This document shows positions 11,714 through 22,069 of a stretch of 64,000 nucleotides of DNA, in pieces. The DNA lies in contig NC_079216.1 in NCBI RefSeq assembly GCF_029633865.1, positions 20,181,019 through 20,245,018 of the forward strand. Direction: 5' to 3'. Every line of letters begins with the position of its first letter. The first letter of the stretch is position 1. The stretch is from Lampris incognitus. Lineage: Eukaryota > Chordata > Actinopteri > Lampriformes > Lampridae. The notes below the pieces were generated by a model. It saw nothing but the letters and a program-made list of their open reading frames with translations. It was not told where the DNA came from and did not search any database. The position numbers and the translations under genes are program-made.

Positions 11714-12440
11714 CTAGGGAAGAAGAGACAGATAGAAGGGGGGCTAGTTAGGTCAAGTTTTGAAATCAAAACCGATCAAAGTGCAACCCATGACATGTAC
11801 TATACTCTCATATCCAAGCATGTAGTGCTGGGAAGCCTTTTGTTTTTGTTTGGATTATTATTCCACTTCTCCTTATTTTTCAGTCCTGAAAGTAAATCAA
11901 CCAAAAATCACGGGAGCTGCTATAATCAGACTTGGCAGATGGTGGCACTATAACAACCAACTTTAGGTTTTGGCTTTTTGCCTCTGAACTGTAGGTTGTA
12001 GAAACAAAATTCTTTTTGGGGGGAATTTCTTAATTCAACATGTGTCAAATAATGTAGGCCACACCCATTTTGATGGATATTTTGATTTCTTTAAATTTAG
12101 ATTTAGACTATCCAGTATCTTAATTACGCCCAAAACAGCTTTTTCATAACTCCTTGGTCCATGTAATGCTTATCAGTTCAATATTCTTATTTCAAATTAT
12201 TGACAGAAATTGAGAACACTGGATCCAATCTTTCAAAATTTCAATTACTTGCTCCTCAAAAAAAAATAAAGAATCATTATTTTGGGCTCATTTTATCAAT
12301 GTTCACATTTTAGTTTTATAGTTTGAAAATTGGAAAACTTCAATATTGGTATCCAAGATGAAAATTGCTATTTTGTTTTTGTTTTTATTTTTCCACGAGA
12401 AGCCACACAGAGGGAACCTGATGAGCGAGGAAGCTAAACT
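11714..12440. other. gnao1 intron 7B-8B, 3' part, no recognised element
   Basis: A/T-rich intronic sequence immediately upstream of exon 8B. No protein or repeat is recognised. The whole intron runs 11714-23503 (11,790 bp). Confidence 0.6.
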
Positions 12441-12445
12441 TCACT

Positions 12446-12451
12446 TTTATT
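12446..12451 (-). terminator. AATAAA hexamer downstream of the 76-codon frame
   Basis: AATAAA on the minus strand 126 nt after the stop codon of the small frame at 12577-12807, a spacing that would suit a short 3' UTR. It is followed by a GTGAAGTTTAGCTTCC repeat-like segment, also seen near 16903, so it may belong to a repeat. Confidence 0.3.
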
Positions 12452-12576
12452 AGTCTGTAGGGTGGTAAGTCTCACCCGACACGTCTGTTTCACTGCCGGT
12501 TCGGGCAGCCATCCTCTAGACACGAGCAGAATGATGGAGGATGATGTTGAGGACCTGGCCTGGAGTGGGCTTTATA

Positions 12577-12807
12577 TCAAACTAGAGATGGCTTCCAGTA
12601 TGTCCGCCATTTAATGGATCTGCTCAGTGGCGTTTTGAAGCCAAAAAATCGATCTGGATGGGAATTGTCCAAGGCACTGCCACGCTGCCAAAGCTGGCTC
12701 ATCCTTTCTTGTGCAGTAGATGCATTTCCAGTCCACATCACAGCCATGACGAGAATAACAATGAACATGTGTACAGGGAACGCACAAGGCTTGTAGCGCA
12801 CGGCCAT
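12577..12807 (-). CDS. Unrecognised small secreted-protein-like frame, 76 codons, inside gnao1 intron
   Basis: I do not recognise this protein. The start codon has a near-ideal context (GACCATGG). Residues 8-29 form a hydrophobic core (AFPVHMFIVILVMAVMW) after a short basic start (MAVRYK), and a cleavage site is plausible after ..GNASTAQ. That would leave about 43 residues rich in Arg, Trp, Ser and Phe, with no cysteine and no dibasic site, ending ..RTYWKPSLV. An acceptor-like TCTGCAG lies just upstream of the start codon, so this could also be a terminal exon. It is on the same strand as gnao1, in the intron before exon 8B. Alternatives are a chance frame or a decayed repeat; no relative elsewhere in the window was seen. 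Confidence 0.35.
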   Translation of the reverse strand: MAVRYKPCAFPVHMFIVILVMAVMWTGNASTAQERMSQLWQRGSALDNSHPDRFFGFKTPLSRSIKWRTYWKPSLV

Positions 12808-12812
12808 GGTCA

Positions 12813-13455
12813 ACTGCAGACTGTCATTTTTACAAACAAAAAGTCATATTTTATCAAAATGACTCATATTTCACCAAATATGAGAGAATCTTTTGTTACA
12901 GAAAATGTAAGTTGTGTAATTCATTGCACCACAACTCGTTATCTTATCAGCCTTACCCAAACTGGCAGAAACAGCCTACGCTTAAAAAAGGCATTAGTAC
13001 TGTAGGGTAAAGATGGTGCATTCTGGTTAATATGGTCAGGATGATTAGTACAGTACTGATTACAAAAAAGTACTGATTCTATATTTTGCATTGATAATGA
13101 AAATGTTTATGGTTATTGTTTATAATCATCATTTTATTGACGTAGTATTCATTTTTACAGTTTAGTTGATTGTTAAATTGCATTTATCCTATGTTGTATC
13201 ATCAATATATTAGCTGTAGATGTCAATAATTTTTCAGTTATCGTTGATATTTTTCTTATCATAAAATAAAATGGAATATAACTACTAGGGCTTGTCACGG
13301 TTTAGCAGTTACTGGAAATGGCTTTATGGAAATTTATGGTGGCAGATCCTGATGTCCTCCCCTTAAATTTAGGGACAATTGTAAAAGGTTTTTTTTTTTA
13401 AATTTAATCTGGCTTCTGTGTGAAGCCTCCTATCAGCACAAAAATTCTCATATAT
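12813..13455. other. A/T-rich gnao1 intron, nothing recognised
   Basis: Low-complexity A/T-rich sequence with no coding signal or recognised repeat. Confidence 0.5.
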
Positions 13456-13688
13456 CTTGTGTCACAGCCGCAGCATCCTCCTCCTCCCTCTCCGATGCTG
13501 TCGCTTCCACTTCTGCTCCCTCGTCTCACTCTCGTTCCCTCTGTCTCTCCTGCAGAGTCCCGTGGAGGTTGCATGTGTGTGTGGGTGTCTCTCTCTCTCT
13601 CTCTGTCTCCCCATGTGTGTCCTGGTTTAGGCTGGGGGTGGTTCCTGTGATCCCAGCTGTGCCTCATTGGTCATCAGTACCCTTGTTA

Positions 13689-15291
13689 CAAACCCCAATT
13701 CCAATGAAGTTGGGGCATTGTGTAAAATGTAAATAAAAACAGAATACAATGATTTGCAAATCCTTTTTGACCGATATTCAATTGAATACACTACAAAGAC
13801 AAGATATTTAAGGTTCAAACTGATAAACTTTGTTTTTTTGCAAATATTCACTCATTTTGAATTTGATGCCTGCAACACGTTCCAAAAAGCTGGGACAGGG
13901 CATGTGTACCACTGTGTTACATCACCTTTCCTTTTAACAACATTCAATAAGCGTTTGGGAACTGAGGACACTAATTGTTGAAGCGTTGTAGGTGGAATTC
14001 TTTCCCATTCTTGCTTGATGTATGACTTCGGTTGCTCAACAGTCCGGGGTCTCCGTTGTCGTATTTTGCGCTTCATAATGCGCCACACATTTTCAATGGG
14101 AGACAGGTCCGGACTGCAGGCAGGCCAGTCTAGTACCCGCACTCTTTTACTACGAAGCCACGCTATTGTAACACGTGCAGAATGTGGCTTGGCATTGTCT
14201 TGCTGAAATAAGCAGGGACGTCCCTGAAAAAGACGTCGCTTGGATGGCAGCATATGTTGCTCCAAAACCTCTATGTACCTTTCAGCATTAATGGTGCCTT
14301 CACAGATGCGCAAGCTACCCATGATGCCATGGGCACTAACACACCCCCATACCATCACAGATGCTGGCTTTTGAACTTTGCGCTGATAACAATCTGGATG
14401 GTCCTTTTCCTCTTTAGCCCGGAGGACACGACGTTGATGATTTCCAAAAACAATTTGAAATGTGGACTCGTCAGACCACAGCACACTTTTCCTCTTTGCG
14501 TCAGTCCATCTCAGATGAGCTCGGGCCCAGAGGAGCTGGCGGCGTTTCTGGGTGTTGTTGATATATGGCTTTCGCTTTGCATGGGAGAGTTTTAACTTGC
14601 ACTTGTAGATGTAGAGACGAACTGTGTTAACTGACGATGGTTTTCCCAAGTGCTCCTGAGCCCATGTGGTAATATCCTTTACAGAATGATGTCGGTTTTT
14701 AATGCAGTGCCGCCTGAGGGGTCGAAGGTCACGGGCATTCAATGTTGGTTTTCGGCCTTGGCGCTTACGTGCAGAGATTTCTCCGGATTCTCTGAATCTT
14801 TTTATGATATTATGGACTGTAGATGATGAAATCCCTAAATTCCTTGCAGTTGTACGTTGAGAAACGTTCTTAAACTGTTGGACTATTCGCTCACACAGTT
14901 GTTCACAAAGTGGTGAACCTCGCCCCATCCTTGCTTATGAACGACTGAGCCTTTCGGGGATGCTCCTTTTATACCCAATCATGACACTCACCTGTTTCCA
15001 ACTAACCTGTTCACCTGTGGAATGTTCCAAACAGGTGGTTTTTGAGCATTCCTCAACTTTCCCAGTCTTTTGTTGCCCCTGTCCCAGCTTCTTTGGAACG
15101 TGTTGCAGGCATCAAATTCAAGATGAGTGAATATTTGCAAAAAACAAATAATTTTATCAGTTTGAACATTAAGTATCTTGTCTTTGTAGTGTATTCAATT
15201 GAATATATGTCGAAAAGGATTTGCAAATCATTGTATTCTGTTTTTATTCACGTTTTACACAACATCCCAACTTCATTGGAATTGGAGTTTG
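13689..15291 (-). mobile_element. Complete Tc1/mariner (DD34E) transposon, apparently intact
   Basis: 1,603 bp flanked by TA on both sides (13687-13688 and 15292-15293). The terminal inverted repeats are long, about 210 bp each (13689-13900 and 15080-15291), with a few mismatches. One transposase gene spans the middle with no stop or frameshift. Its last codons lie within the left inverted repeat. It is inserted in a degraded LTR within gnao1 intron 7B-8B. Copy 1 at the left window edge is a close relative. Confidence 0.95.
13852..14928 (-). CDS. Tc1-family transposase, 358 residues, full length
   Basis: Cut-and-paste transposase that binds the element's inverted repeats and integrates at TA. 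Residues about 10-120 form the paired-like DNA-binding region: a helix-turn-helix around 23-45 ([19 protein letters not shown]), the GRKP linker near 58-61, then a second bipartite helix region. The catalytic triad is Asp153 (WSDES), Asp244 (QQDNAKPH) and Glu279 (SPIENVW), with exactly 34 residues between the last two: the DD34E class. [12 protein letters not shown] is fully conserved. The start MGRG lies just inside the right inverted repeat, as usual. Length is slightly above the roughly 340 residues typical of the family because of a tail ending ..LQASNSK. No inactivating change is visible, so it may be functional. Confidence 0.95.
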   Translation of the reverse strand: MGRGSPLCEQLCERIVQQFKNVSQRTTARNLGISSSTVHNIIKRFRESGEISARKRQGRKPTLNARDLRPLRRHCIKNRHHSVKDITTWAQEHLGKPSSVNTVRLYIYKCKLKLSHAKRKPYINNTQKRRQLLWARAHLRWTDAKRKSVLWSDESTFQIVFGNHQRRVLRAKEEKDHPDCYQRKVQKPASVMVWGCVSAHGIMGSLRICEGTINAERYIEVLEQHMLPSKRRLFQGRPCLFQQDNAKPHSARVTIAWLRSKRVRVLDWPACSPDLSPIENVWRIMKRKIRQRRPRTVEQPKSYIKQEWERIPPTTLQQLVSSVPKRLLNVVKRKGDVTQWYTCPVPAFWNVLQASNSK

Positions 15292-15475
15292 TATTTTACT
15301 TTGCCTCTAGTTAGTTGTTGTTACTTGATTATTAGACAGGTTTGTTTGTTACCTCTCAAGCACTTGTTTTTCCAGACCAGATAGTCCTCCCCTTAGTGCT
15401 CGCTTGTTGTACCTTTTGAATTATCTAGTAAAGATCCTTTCCTTTTTGCATAACTGCATCAGTGTCTGCTTTTGG

Positions 15476-15609
15476 GTTCATCCATCCATCCATTATCCGA
15501 ACCACTTATCCTGCTCTCAGGGTCGTGGGGATGCTGGAGCCTATCCCACCAGTCATTGTGTGGCAGGCGGGGACACCCTGGACAGCCTGCCAGGCCATCA
15601 CACAGGGCC

Positions 15610-15683
<74 letters not shown>

Positions 15684-15775
15684 TTCATACCTAGGGACAA
15701 TTTAGTACAGCTGATTAAACTGACCTACATGTCTTTGGATTGTGGGAGGAAACCGGAGCACCTGGAGGTGCAGCT
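15476..15775 (-). mobile_element. SINE-A copy 1, lacking its tRNA head
   Basis: On the minus strand the element ends in (GGAT)n at 15476-15492 and contains the 'gctggagcctatcccac' block and a (CA)n tract. The tRNA-like head seen in the copies at 15844 and 63299 is missing beyond 15775. It abuts the truncated LTR on the left. Confidence 0.75.
15611..15678. repeat. (CA)n microsatellite within SINE-A
   Basis: An uninterrupted run of CA dinucleotides of about 68 bp, arising at the internal CA-rich site of SINE-A. Confidence 0.95.
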
Positions 15776-15843
15776 AGACTAATAGACAAAATTTTGTGTG
15801 TTACTGAAAAGACGTTAAATACGCAGTCGTATGTCGTGAATAC

Positions 15844-16076
15844 CGGCACGGTGGCACAGTGGTTAGCGCGGTCGCCTCACACCAAGAAGGTCCTGGGTTC
15901 GAGCCCTGGGGTAGTCAAACCTTGGTGGGTCATCTCCGGGTCGTCCTCTGTGTGGAGTTTGCATGTTCCCCCCGTGACTGTGTGGGTTTCCTCCGGGGGC
16001 TCCGGTTTCCTCCCACAGTCCAAAGACATGTATGTCAGGTGAATTGGCTGTATTAAAATTGTCCCTAGGAATGAAT

Positions 16077-16147
<71 letters not shown>

Positions 16148-16274
16148 AGCCCTGTGATGGCCTGGCGGTCTGTCCAGGGTGTGCCCCACCTGCCGCCCAA
16201 TGACTGCTGGGATAGGCTCCAGCATCCCCGTGACCCTGACAGCAGGATAAGCGGTTAAGATAATGGATGGATGG
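15844..16274 (+). mobile_element. SINE-A copy 2, full length, tRNA-derived
   Basis: The head GGCACGGTGGCACAGTGG...GGTTAGCGCGGTCGCC and B box GGTTCGAGCCC form a tRNA-like promoter. The body carries 'tttcctcccacagtccaaag', an expanded (GT)n tract and a 3' end of GGATGGATGGAT. It is flanked by ATGTCGTGAATAC (15831-15843) and ATGTCATGAATAC (16275-16287), a 13-bp target duplication with one difference. Confidence 0.9.
16079..16146. repeat. (GT)n microsatellite within SINE-A copy 2
   Basis: A GT dinucleotide run of about 68 bp, the same internal site as the CA runs of the other SINE-A copies. Confidence 0.95.
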
Positions 16275-16313
16275 ATGTCATGAATACAGTGTATTAGTTA
16301 AAATTTCAGGAAT

Positions 16314-16760
16314 CAGGCATCCGGGTAGCATAGCGGTCTATTCCGTTGCCTACCAACACGGGGATCGTCGGCTCGAATCCCCGTGTTACCTCCAGCTTGG
16401 TTGGGTGTCCCTACAGACACAACTGGCCGTGTCTGCGGGTGGGAAGCCGGATGTGGGTATGTGTCCTGGTCACTGTACTAGTGCCTCCTCTGGTCGATCG
16501 GGGCGCCTGTTCAGGGGGGAGGGGGAACTGAGGGGAATAGCATGATCCTCCCACATGCTACACCCCCCTGGCGAAACTCCTTGCTGTCTGGTGAAAAGAA
16601 GCGGCTGGTGACTCCACATGTATTAGAGGAGACAAGTGGTAGTCTTGCAGCCCTCACCGGATCGGAAGAGGGGGTGAAGCAGCGACCGGGACGGCTTGGA
16701 AAACAGGGTAATTGGCCAAGTACAATTGGGGAGAAAAAGGGGGGAAAAAAGAAAAAGAAA
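16314..16760 (+). mobile_element. SINE-B copy 1, full length
   Basis: tRNA-like head (GCATCCGGGTAGCATAGCGG, B box GGCTCGAATCC) followed by a ~370-bp body with 'gggaagccggatgtgggtat', 'gaaaagaagcggctgg' and a 3' end 'attggggagaaaaaggggg' plus A-rich tail. Flanks are AAATTTCAGGAAT (16301-16313) and AAATTGCAGGAAT (16761-16773), a 13-bp target duplication with one difference. Six further copies lie at 25757, 36827, 45775, 47927, 50731 and 61249. Confidence 0.9.
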
Positions 16761-16774
16761 AAATTGCAGGAATG

Positions 16775-17690
16775 CTTTGTGCAATAGGTTTGTCAAAAAC
16801 GCTATGCAAGCAAACAGGAATGGCTTGTGTGCCTGCTGCTGCACGAGTAAGTGGTAAGGTGCACGTAGGTATGACCACCTGACATGCAGACCAGTAAGAG
16901 TGAAGTTTAGTTTCCTGGCTTGTCTGGGCTCCCCCTGTGGAAATGGTTTATTATGGGAGTTCTACCAGACATAGGCAACCACGTGCCATGGAATGTCAAG
17001 GAATGCCAGGGAATGCCAAGGGCACGTAGGTTTTACTTTCATGCACACAAAAGGCGACTTCACTGATTGGTCTGTCTTCTTTGGCTGAAGGTGCAGTTAA
17101 TGGGTGTAATCACAGGATGTAGTGGCTGACTGGATGGAAAACCTGCATATCCTCAGCACTCCGTACCACACGGCTGCTCATGTCTGACTTGTATGGCTAG
17201 AGAGACCCGTTTTTCACCGACATATTGGTGGCAACACCCTCCAGGGTCTCGACTACTGGTGGCACTGGGTCTGTTTGTCAGTTGTGTTTCAGCTGGGGCT
17301 TCATGAACACAGACACAGAGTTTGGTCTGGTGAAAGGTTTAGGAACTAGAAGCGAAGACGAGGGGAAACAGATGGTTCTGGTCTGGTCTGGTTCTCTCCA
17401 TTATATTTTCCCATACAGAAGTTGTTGTTCTCTCTAGTGTCTTCTCACTGTTGGTTTGTCTGTTTCTCTCACTCTCTAACATCCTCCCTTGTTTTCTTCA
17501 CAGGGCCTTGTTTCTCAACTTTTTTTTCCTAACATGCCTTCTCTCTCCATCACATTCACAAGCTCCTATTTACACGCTCAGAAAATTCATGTACTGACAC
17601 AATAAACCTCTGCATGTGAGCCTCCATCATTCAGAACTGATCTTTCTTTTTTATCGTTTTCATTTTACACTCTCTTTACTTCATATTTTT
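16775..17690. other. gnao1 intron, no recognised gene
   Basis: Mixed intronic sequence. A segment near 16903-16945 (GTGAAGTTTAGTTTCCTGGC) resembles 12410-12450 on the other strand and is probably a dispersed repeat. Nothing else is recognised. Confidence 0.5.
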
Positions 17691-17699
17691 TCCGTTCCC

Positions 17700-18340
17700 T
17701 TTTCTTTCAGTTTTGCTCTTCTCTTAATCTGATATTAAATCTGGGACATCCCAAGATTTTCTTAAATGTAATGATGGTAAGTCTGAGGTCATTCTGTTCG
17801 GTCCCCCTAATCCCATCAGCCCTTTTGGTACAAATCTTGGTAGTCTGTCAAATAGTATTAAGTGGGCTGCTAGGACTGTAGCGTTTATATTCGATGCTAA
17901 GCTGTTTCAATAATCAAGTCAAAAGTGTTGTCATCTTTCTTCCAGCTCAAGACGATCTCTAAAATTACATCATTTTTATCAATTTCTGATCTACAAAAAG
18001 TTGTTCCTGCTTTTATCTATTCTCGGCTTGGTTATTGCGACGCACTTCACTCGGGTATTAGCCAGGGCTCCCGCAACTGCCTGCAGCTGGTACAAAACGC
18101 CGCTGCTTTACTCATTACCGAGAAAGGGGCATGACCACATCACCCCTGTGGTTGCCTCCCTACACTGGACCCCTGTTATATTTCAAATTCATGTAAAAAT
18201 TTTATTGCTCAATTTTACGGCCTTTAACGGTCTCGCTCGTAAATACATCTCTGATTTATTGATTTGATTTATTTAAAGCACGTTGTAACCTTGTTAAGAA
18301 AAGGGCGATATAGATAAAGTTTATTATTATTATATTAGTT
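17700..18340 (+). mobile_element. L2-like LINE 3' end, degenerate
   Basis: Plus-strand frames encode 'KSEVILFGPPNP', 'FIYSRLGYCDALHSGISQ', 'LQLVQNAAALLITE' and 'HITPVVASLHWTPVIFQI', the well-conserved end of L2-like fish pol proteins, with several frameshifts. It ends with a 'ggcgatatagataaag' segment and (ATT)n at about 18320. Confidence 0.8.
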
Positions 18341-19032
18341 ATTAATCTGCTCTGTATGTCTTCAGCGGTGCCATCTTTTCAGAAAATTATGTTTTTAAAA
18401 TTGATGGTTTCTTTTCTGTTCCGTGATAGGAAACTTCTTGCCATGGCTGTCATTATAACGCTGATACAAAATGGGTGCAAAATGGGGGACCTCTACCTTG
18501 GCGGATGCTGCAGAGCTCATGTAGTATGTGTGGGATGGACTTCAGCAGTGACACTGTTACAGAACTGATGATGGGGTACAGGACTTTTATAGAAATAAAA
18601 TCAAGACCTTATTATTGAACATGTCTAACCTGACATTTTTAAATGCCTACTGAGATTTGTTAACGCCAACCCAGAGTTTCACGAGTACTATGATTTAAAA
18701 TGTATACTGAGGATATTAGTGGGCGTTTATCCAGATTTGAAAATGTGTTTTTAGATGTGGGAATGTGTATTCAGATTTTAAAACGTGCTATAAGTAACTC
18801 AGCTTCTGTGTCCCTGGACATCCTCAAACTAGCATCCAACTATTGGTGAATCTTATCCACCCTTTGGAGACTTGAACTTGGATTTGCAAATATGGTGCTG
18901 TGAAGCCTACCCACCACTAGGGGCAAGCCATGGGTAAATTATATTTCATCTAAGTAAATGTAGAGTATCCAAAGGAATTGAATCAAGTGCAACTGGACTT
19001 GGTATATACCAATATATATTGGTATATATATA

Positions 19033-20250
19033 CTCACTGGCCACTTTATTAGGTACACCTTGCTAGTACCGGGTTGGACCCCGTTTTGCCTTCAGAACTG
19101 CCTTAATCCTTCGTGGCATAGATTCAACAAGGTACTGGAAACATTCCTCAGAGAGTTTGGTCCATATTGACATGATAGCATGACGCAGTTACTGCAGATT
19201 TGTCGGCTGCACATCCATGATGCGAATCTCCCGGTCCACCACATCCCAAAGGTGCTCTAGTGGATTGAGATCTGGTGACTGTGGAGGCCATTTGAGTACA
19301 GTGAACTCATTGTCATGTTCAAGAAACCAGTCTGAGATGATTCGAGCTTTATGACATGGCGCGTTATCCCGCTGGAAGTAGCCATCAGAAGATGGGAACA
19401 CTGTGGTCATAAAGGGATGGACATGGTCAGCAACAATACTCAGGTAGGCTGTGGCGTTGACACGATGCTCAGTTGGTACTAAGGGGCCCAAAGTGTGCCA
19501 AGAAAATATCCCCCACACCATTACACCACCACCACCAGCCTGAACCGTTGATACAAGGCAGGATGGATCCATGCTTTCATGTTGTTGACGTCAAATTCTG
19601 ACCTTACCATCCGAATGTCGCAGCAGAAATCGAGACTCATCAGACCAGGCAACGTTTTTCCAATCTTCTATTGTCCAATTTTGGTGAGCCTGTGCGAATT
19701 GTAGCCTCAGTTTCCTGTTCTTAGCTGACAGGAGTGGCACCCGGTGTGGTCTTCTGCTGCTGTAGCCCATCTGCCTCAAGGTTCGACGTGTTGTGCGTTC
19801 AGAGATGCTCTTCTGCATACCTCGGTTGTAATGAGTGGTTATTTGAGTTACTGTTGCCTTTCTATCAGCTCGAACCATTCTGGCCATTCTCCTCTGACCT
19901 CTGGCATCAACAAGGCATTTTCGCCCACAGAACTGCCGTTCACTGGATATTTTCTCTTTTTCGGACCTTTCTCTGTAAACCCTAGAGATGGTTGTGTGTG
20001 AAAATCCCAGTAGATCAGCAGTTTCTGAAATACTCAGACCAGCCCGTCTGGCACCAACAACCATGCCACGTTCAAAGTCACTTAAATCACCTTTCTTCCC
20101 CATTCTGATGCTCGGTTTGAACTGCAGCAGATCGTCTTGACCATGTCTACATGCCTAAATGCATTGAGTTGCTGCCATGTGATTGGCTGATTAGAAATTT
20201 GCGTTAACGAGCAGTTGGACAGGTGTGCCTAATAAAGTGGCCGGTGAGTG
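19033..20250 (-). mobile_element. Tc1/mariner transposon with inactivated transposase
   Basis: Ends CTCACTGGCCACTTTATTAG at the left and its inverse at the right, between TA dinucleotides. The length of about 1.22 kb suits a fish Tc1 element. Outside it on both sides lie inverted copies of a ~60-bp sequence (18965-19020 and 20251-20315, 'accaagtccagttgcact'), so it sits in the centre of a palindrome. Confidence 0.9.
19060..20103 (-). pseudogene. Tc1 transposase broken by two stop codons
   Basis: Starts MGKKGDLSDFERGMVVGARR with a helix-turn-helix (SISETADLLGFSHTTISRVY). The frame is continuous apart from a TGA at about 19591, where the family has Trp, and a TAA near 19189 in ..PTNLQ. Catalytic residues remain: Asp in WSDESRF, Asp in QRDNAPCHKA and Glu in NPLEHLWD (DD34E). 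The tail after the second stop is still readable (..LRHAIMSIWTKLSEECFQYL..). It cannot make a full enzyme. Confidence 0.9.
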
Positions 20251-20650
20251 TATATACCAAGTCCAGTTGCACTTGATTCAATTCCTTTGGATAACCATGA
20301 CCTGGATGATTTACTCTACATAAATGTAGAGTAAACCAGCTGTGGGCAATATGAGATGATGGCTAGTCACTGGTTTTTCTATCAAACATGCTAATGGGTT
20401 TCTAGTTGTAAATCTGAGGTAAAGATAGAAAGATATGGGCTACTACATATTAACTATCAACTCTCTAAGGGAGAGCGATATCGTGGAGTCGGTACCAGAA
20501 ACCAGACAGCTACTTTTTCCGCTCTGTTTTTTGCAAGTCCAAACCAGGCAGTCACTAGAATAATTCTATAATTTTTAATGACTCCTAACAATCAGATATT
20601 ATTCTCAACAACACCCAAACCATATAACCTAAGAATATAAAAACCAACGC

Positions 20651-21857
20651 ACATACACTACCGTTCAAAAGTTTGGGATCACCCAAACAATTTTGTGTTT
20701 TCCATGAAAAGTCACACTTATTCACCACCATATGTTGTGAAATGAATAGAAAATAGAGTCAAGACATTGACAAGGTTAGAAATAATGATTTGTATTTGAA
20801 ATAAGATTTTTTTTACATCAAACTTTGCTTTCGTCAAAGAATCCTCCATTTGCAGCAATTACAGCATTGCAGACCTTTGGCATTCTAGCTGTTAATTTGT
20901 TGAGGTAATCTGGAGAAATTGCACCCCACGCTTCCAGAAGCAGCTCCCACAAGTTGGATTGGTTGGATGGGCACTTCTTTGAGCAGATTGAGTTTCTGGA
21001 GCATCACATTTGTGGGGTCAATTAAACGCTCAAAATGGCCAGAAAAAGAGAACTTTCATCTGAAACTCGACAGTCTATTCTTGTTCTTAGAAATGAAGGC
21101 TATTCCATGCGAGAAATTGCTAAGAAATTGAAGATTTCCTACACCGGTGTGTACTACTCCCTTCAGAGGACAGCACAAACAGGCTCTAACCAGAGTAGAA
21201 AAAGAAGTGGGAGGCCGCGTTGCACAACTGAGCAAGAAGATAAGTACATTAGAGTCTCTAGTTTGAGAAACAGACGCCTCACAGGTCCCCAACTGGCATC
21301 TTCATTAAATAGTACCTGTTAGAGCCTGTTTGTGCTGTCCTCTGAAGGGAGTAGTACACACCGGTGTAGGAAATCTTCAATTTCTTAGCAATTTCTCGCA
21401 TGGAATAGCCTTCATTTCTAAGAACAAGAATAGACTGTCGAGTTTCAGATGAAAGTTCTCTTTTTCTGGCCATTTTGAGCGTTTAATTGACCCCACAAAT
21501 GTGATGCTCCAGAAACTCAATCTGCTCAAAGAAGTGCCCATCCAACCAATCCAACTTGTGGGAGCTGCTTCTGGAAGCGTAGGGTGCAATTTCTCCAGAT
21601 TACCTCAACAAATTAACAGCTAGAATGCCAAAGGTCTGCAATGCTGTAATTGCTGCAAATGGAGGATTCTTTGACGAAAGCAAAGTTTGATGTAAAAAAA
21701 ATCTTATTTCAAATACAAATCATTATTTCTAACCTTGTCAATGTCTTGACTCTATTTTCTATTCATTTCACAACATATGGTGGTGAATAAGTGTGACTTT
21801 TCATGGAAAACACGAAATTGTTTAGGTGATCCCAAACTTTTGAACGGTAGTGTATGT
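20651..21857. mobile_element. Palindromic Tc1 derivative: two inverted 540-bp halves
   Basis: 20651-21190 and 21318-21857 are near-identical inverted copies separated by 127 bp. Each arm begins with the Tc1-type end CATACACTACCGTTCAAAAG and includes the transposase start MARKRELSSETRQS. The spacer keeps the next part of the transposase in one direction only (..RKRSGRPRCTTEQEDKYI..). So a Tc1 element lost its 3' half and gained an inverted copy of its 5' half. Confidence 0.95.
21035..21322 (+). pseudogene. Tc1 transposase amino-terminal fragment (left arm and spacer)
   Basis: About 94 residues: a helix-turn-helix (SMREIAKKLKISYTGVYYSL) and then GRPR and the start of the second DNA-binding subdomain. 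It stops in the right arm of the palindrome. There is no catalytic domain. The inverted arm at 21279-21473 encodes the same first 50 residues on the minus strand. If expressed, it would be a DNA-binding fragment only. Confidence 0.9.
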
Positions 21858-22069
21858 TCAGGGTCTTCTGCTACAACATGCACAACTTTTGGAGTTTGAA
21901 ATTTCCGTTTTTAATATTAAATGATTTTTAATTAACATTTTTATTAATTATTTTCACATGGCCTGAAAAATGGAAGCGGACTACCAGGGACCCAATGTCT
22001 TGATCCAATCTGTACATGACATGCTACCGAGTCTAGGGACTTCTTCATGTGGGTTAAGAGTGATCCACC

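Larger units (their letters stand above)
13460..15476 (+). repeat. LTR split by the Tc1 element, 3' end truncated by a SINE
   Basis: The part left of the Tc1 (13460-13688) starts TGTCACAGCC and the part right of it (15292-15476) ends GTCTGCTTTTGGGTTC. Both signatures are shared with the solo LTR at 27574-27883, so this is a related LTR of about 410 bp without the Tc1. A possible polyadenylation segment precedes the end (AGTAAAG near 15427). Its final bases are replaced by SINE-A. No internal retroelement genes adjoin it. Confidence 0.6.

Noticed and set aside
15459..15706. Frames encoding poly(Thr-His) or poly(Cys-Val)
   Set aside because: They are translations of the (CA)n microsatellite inside SINE-A.
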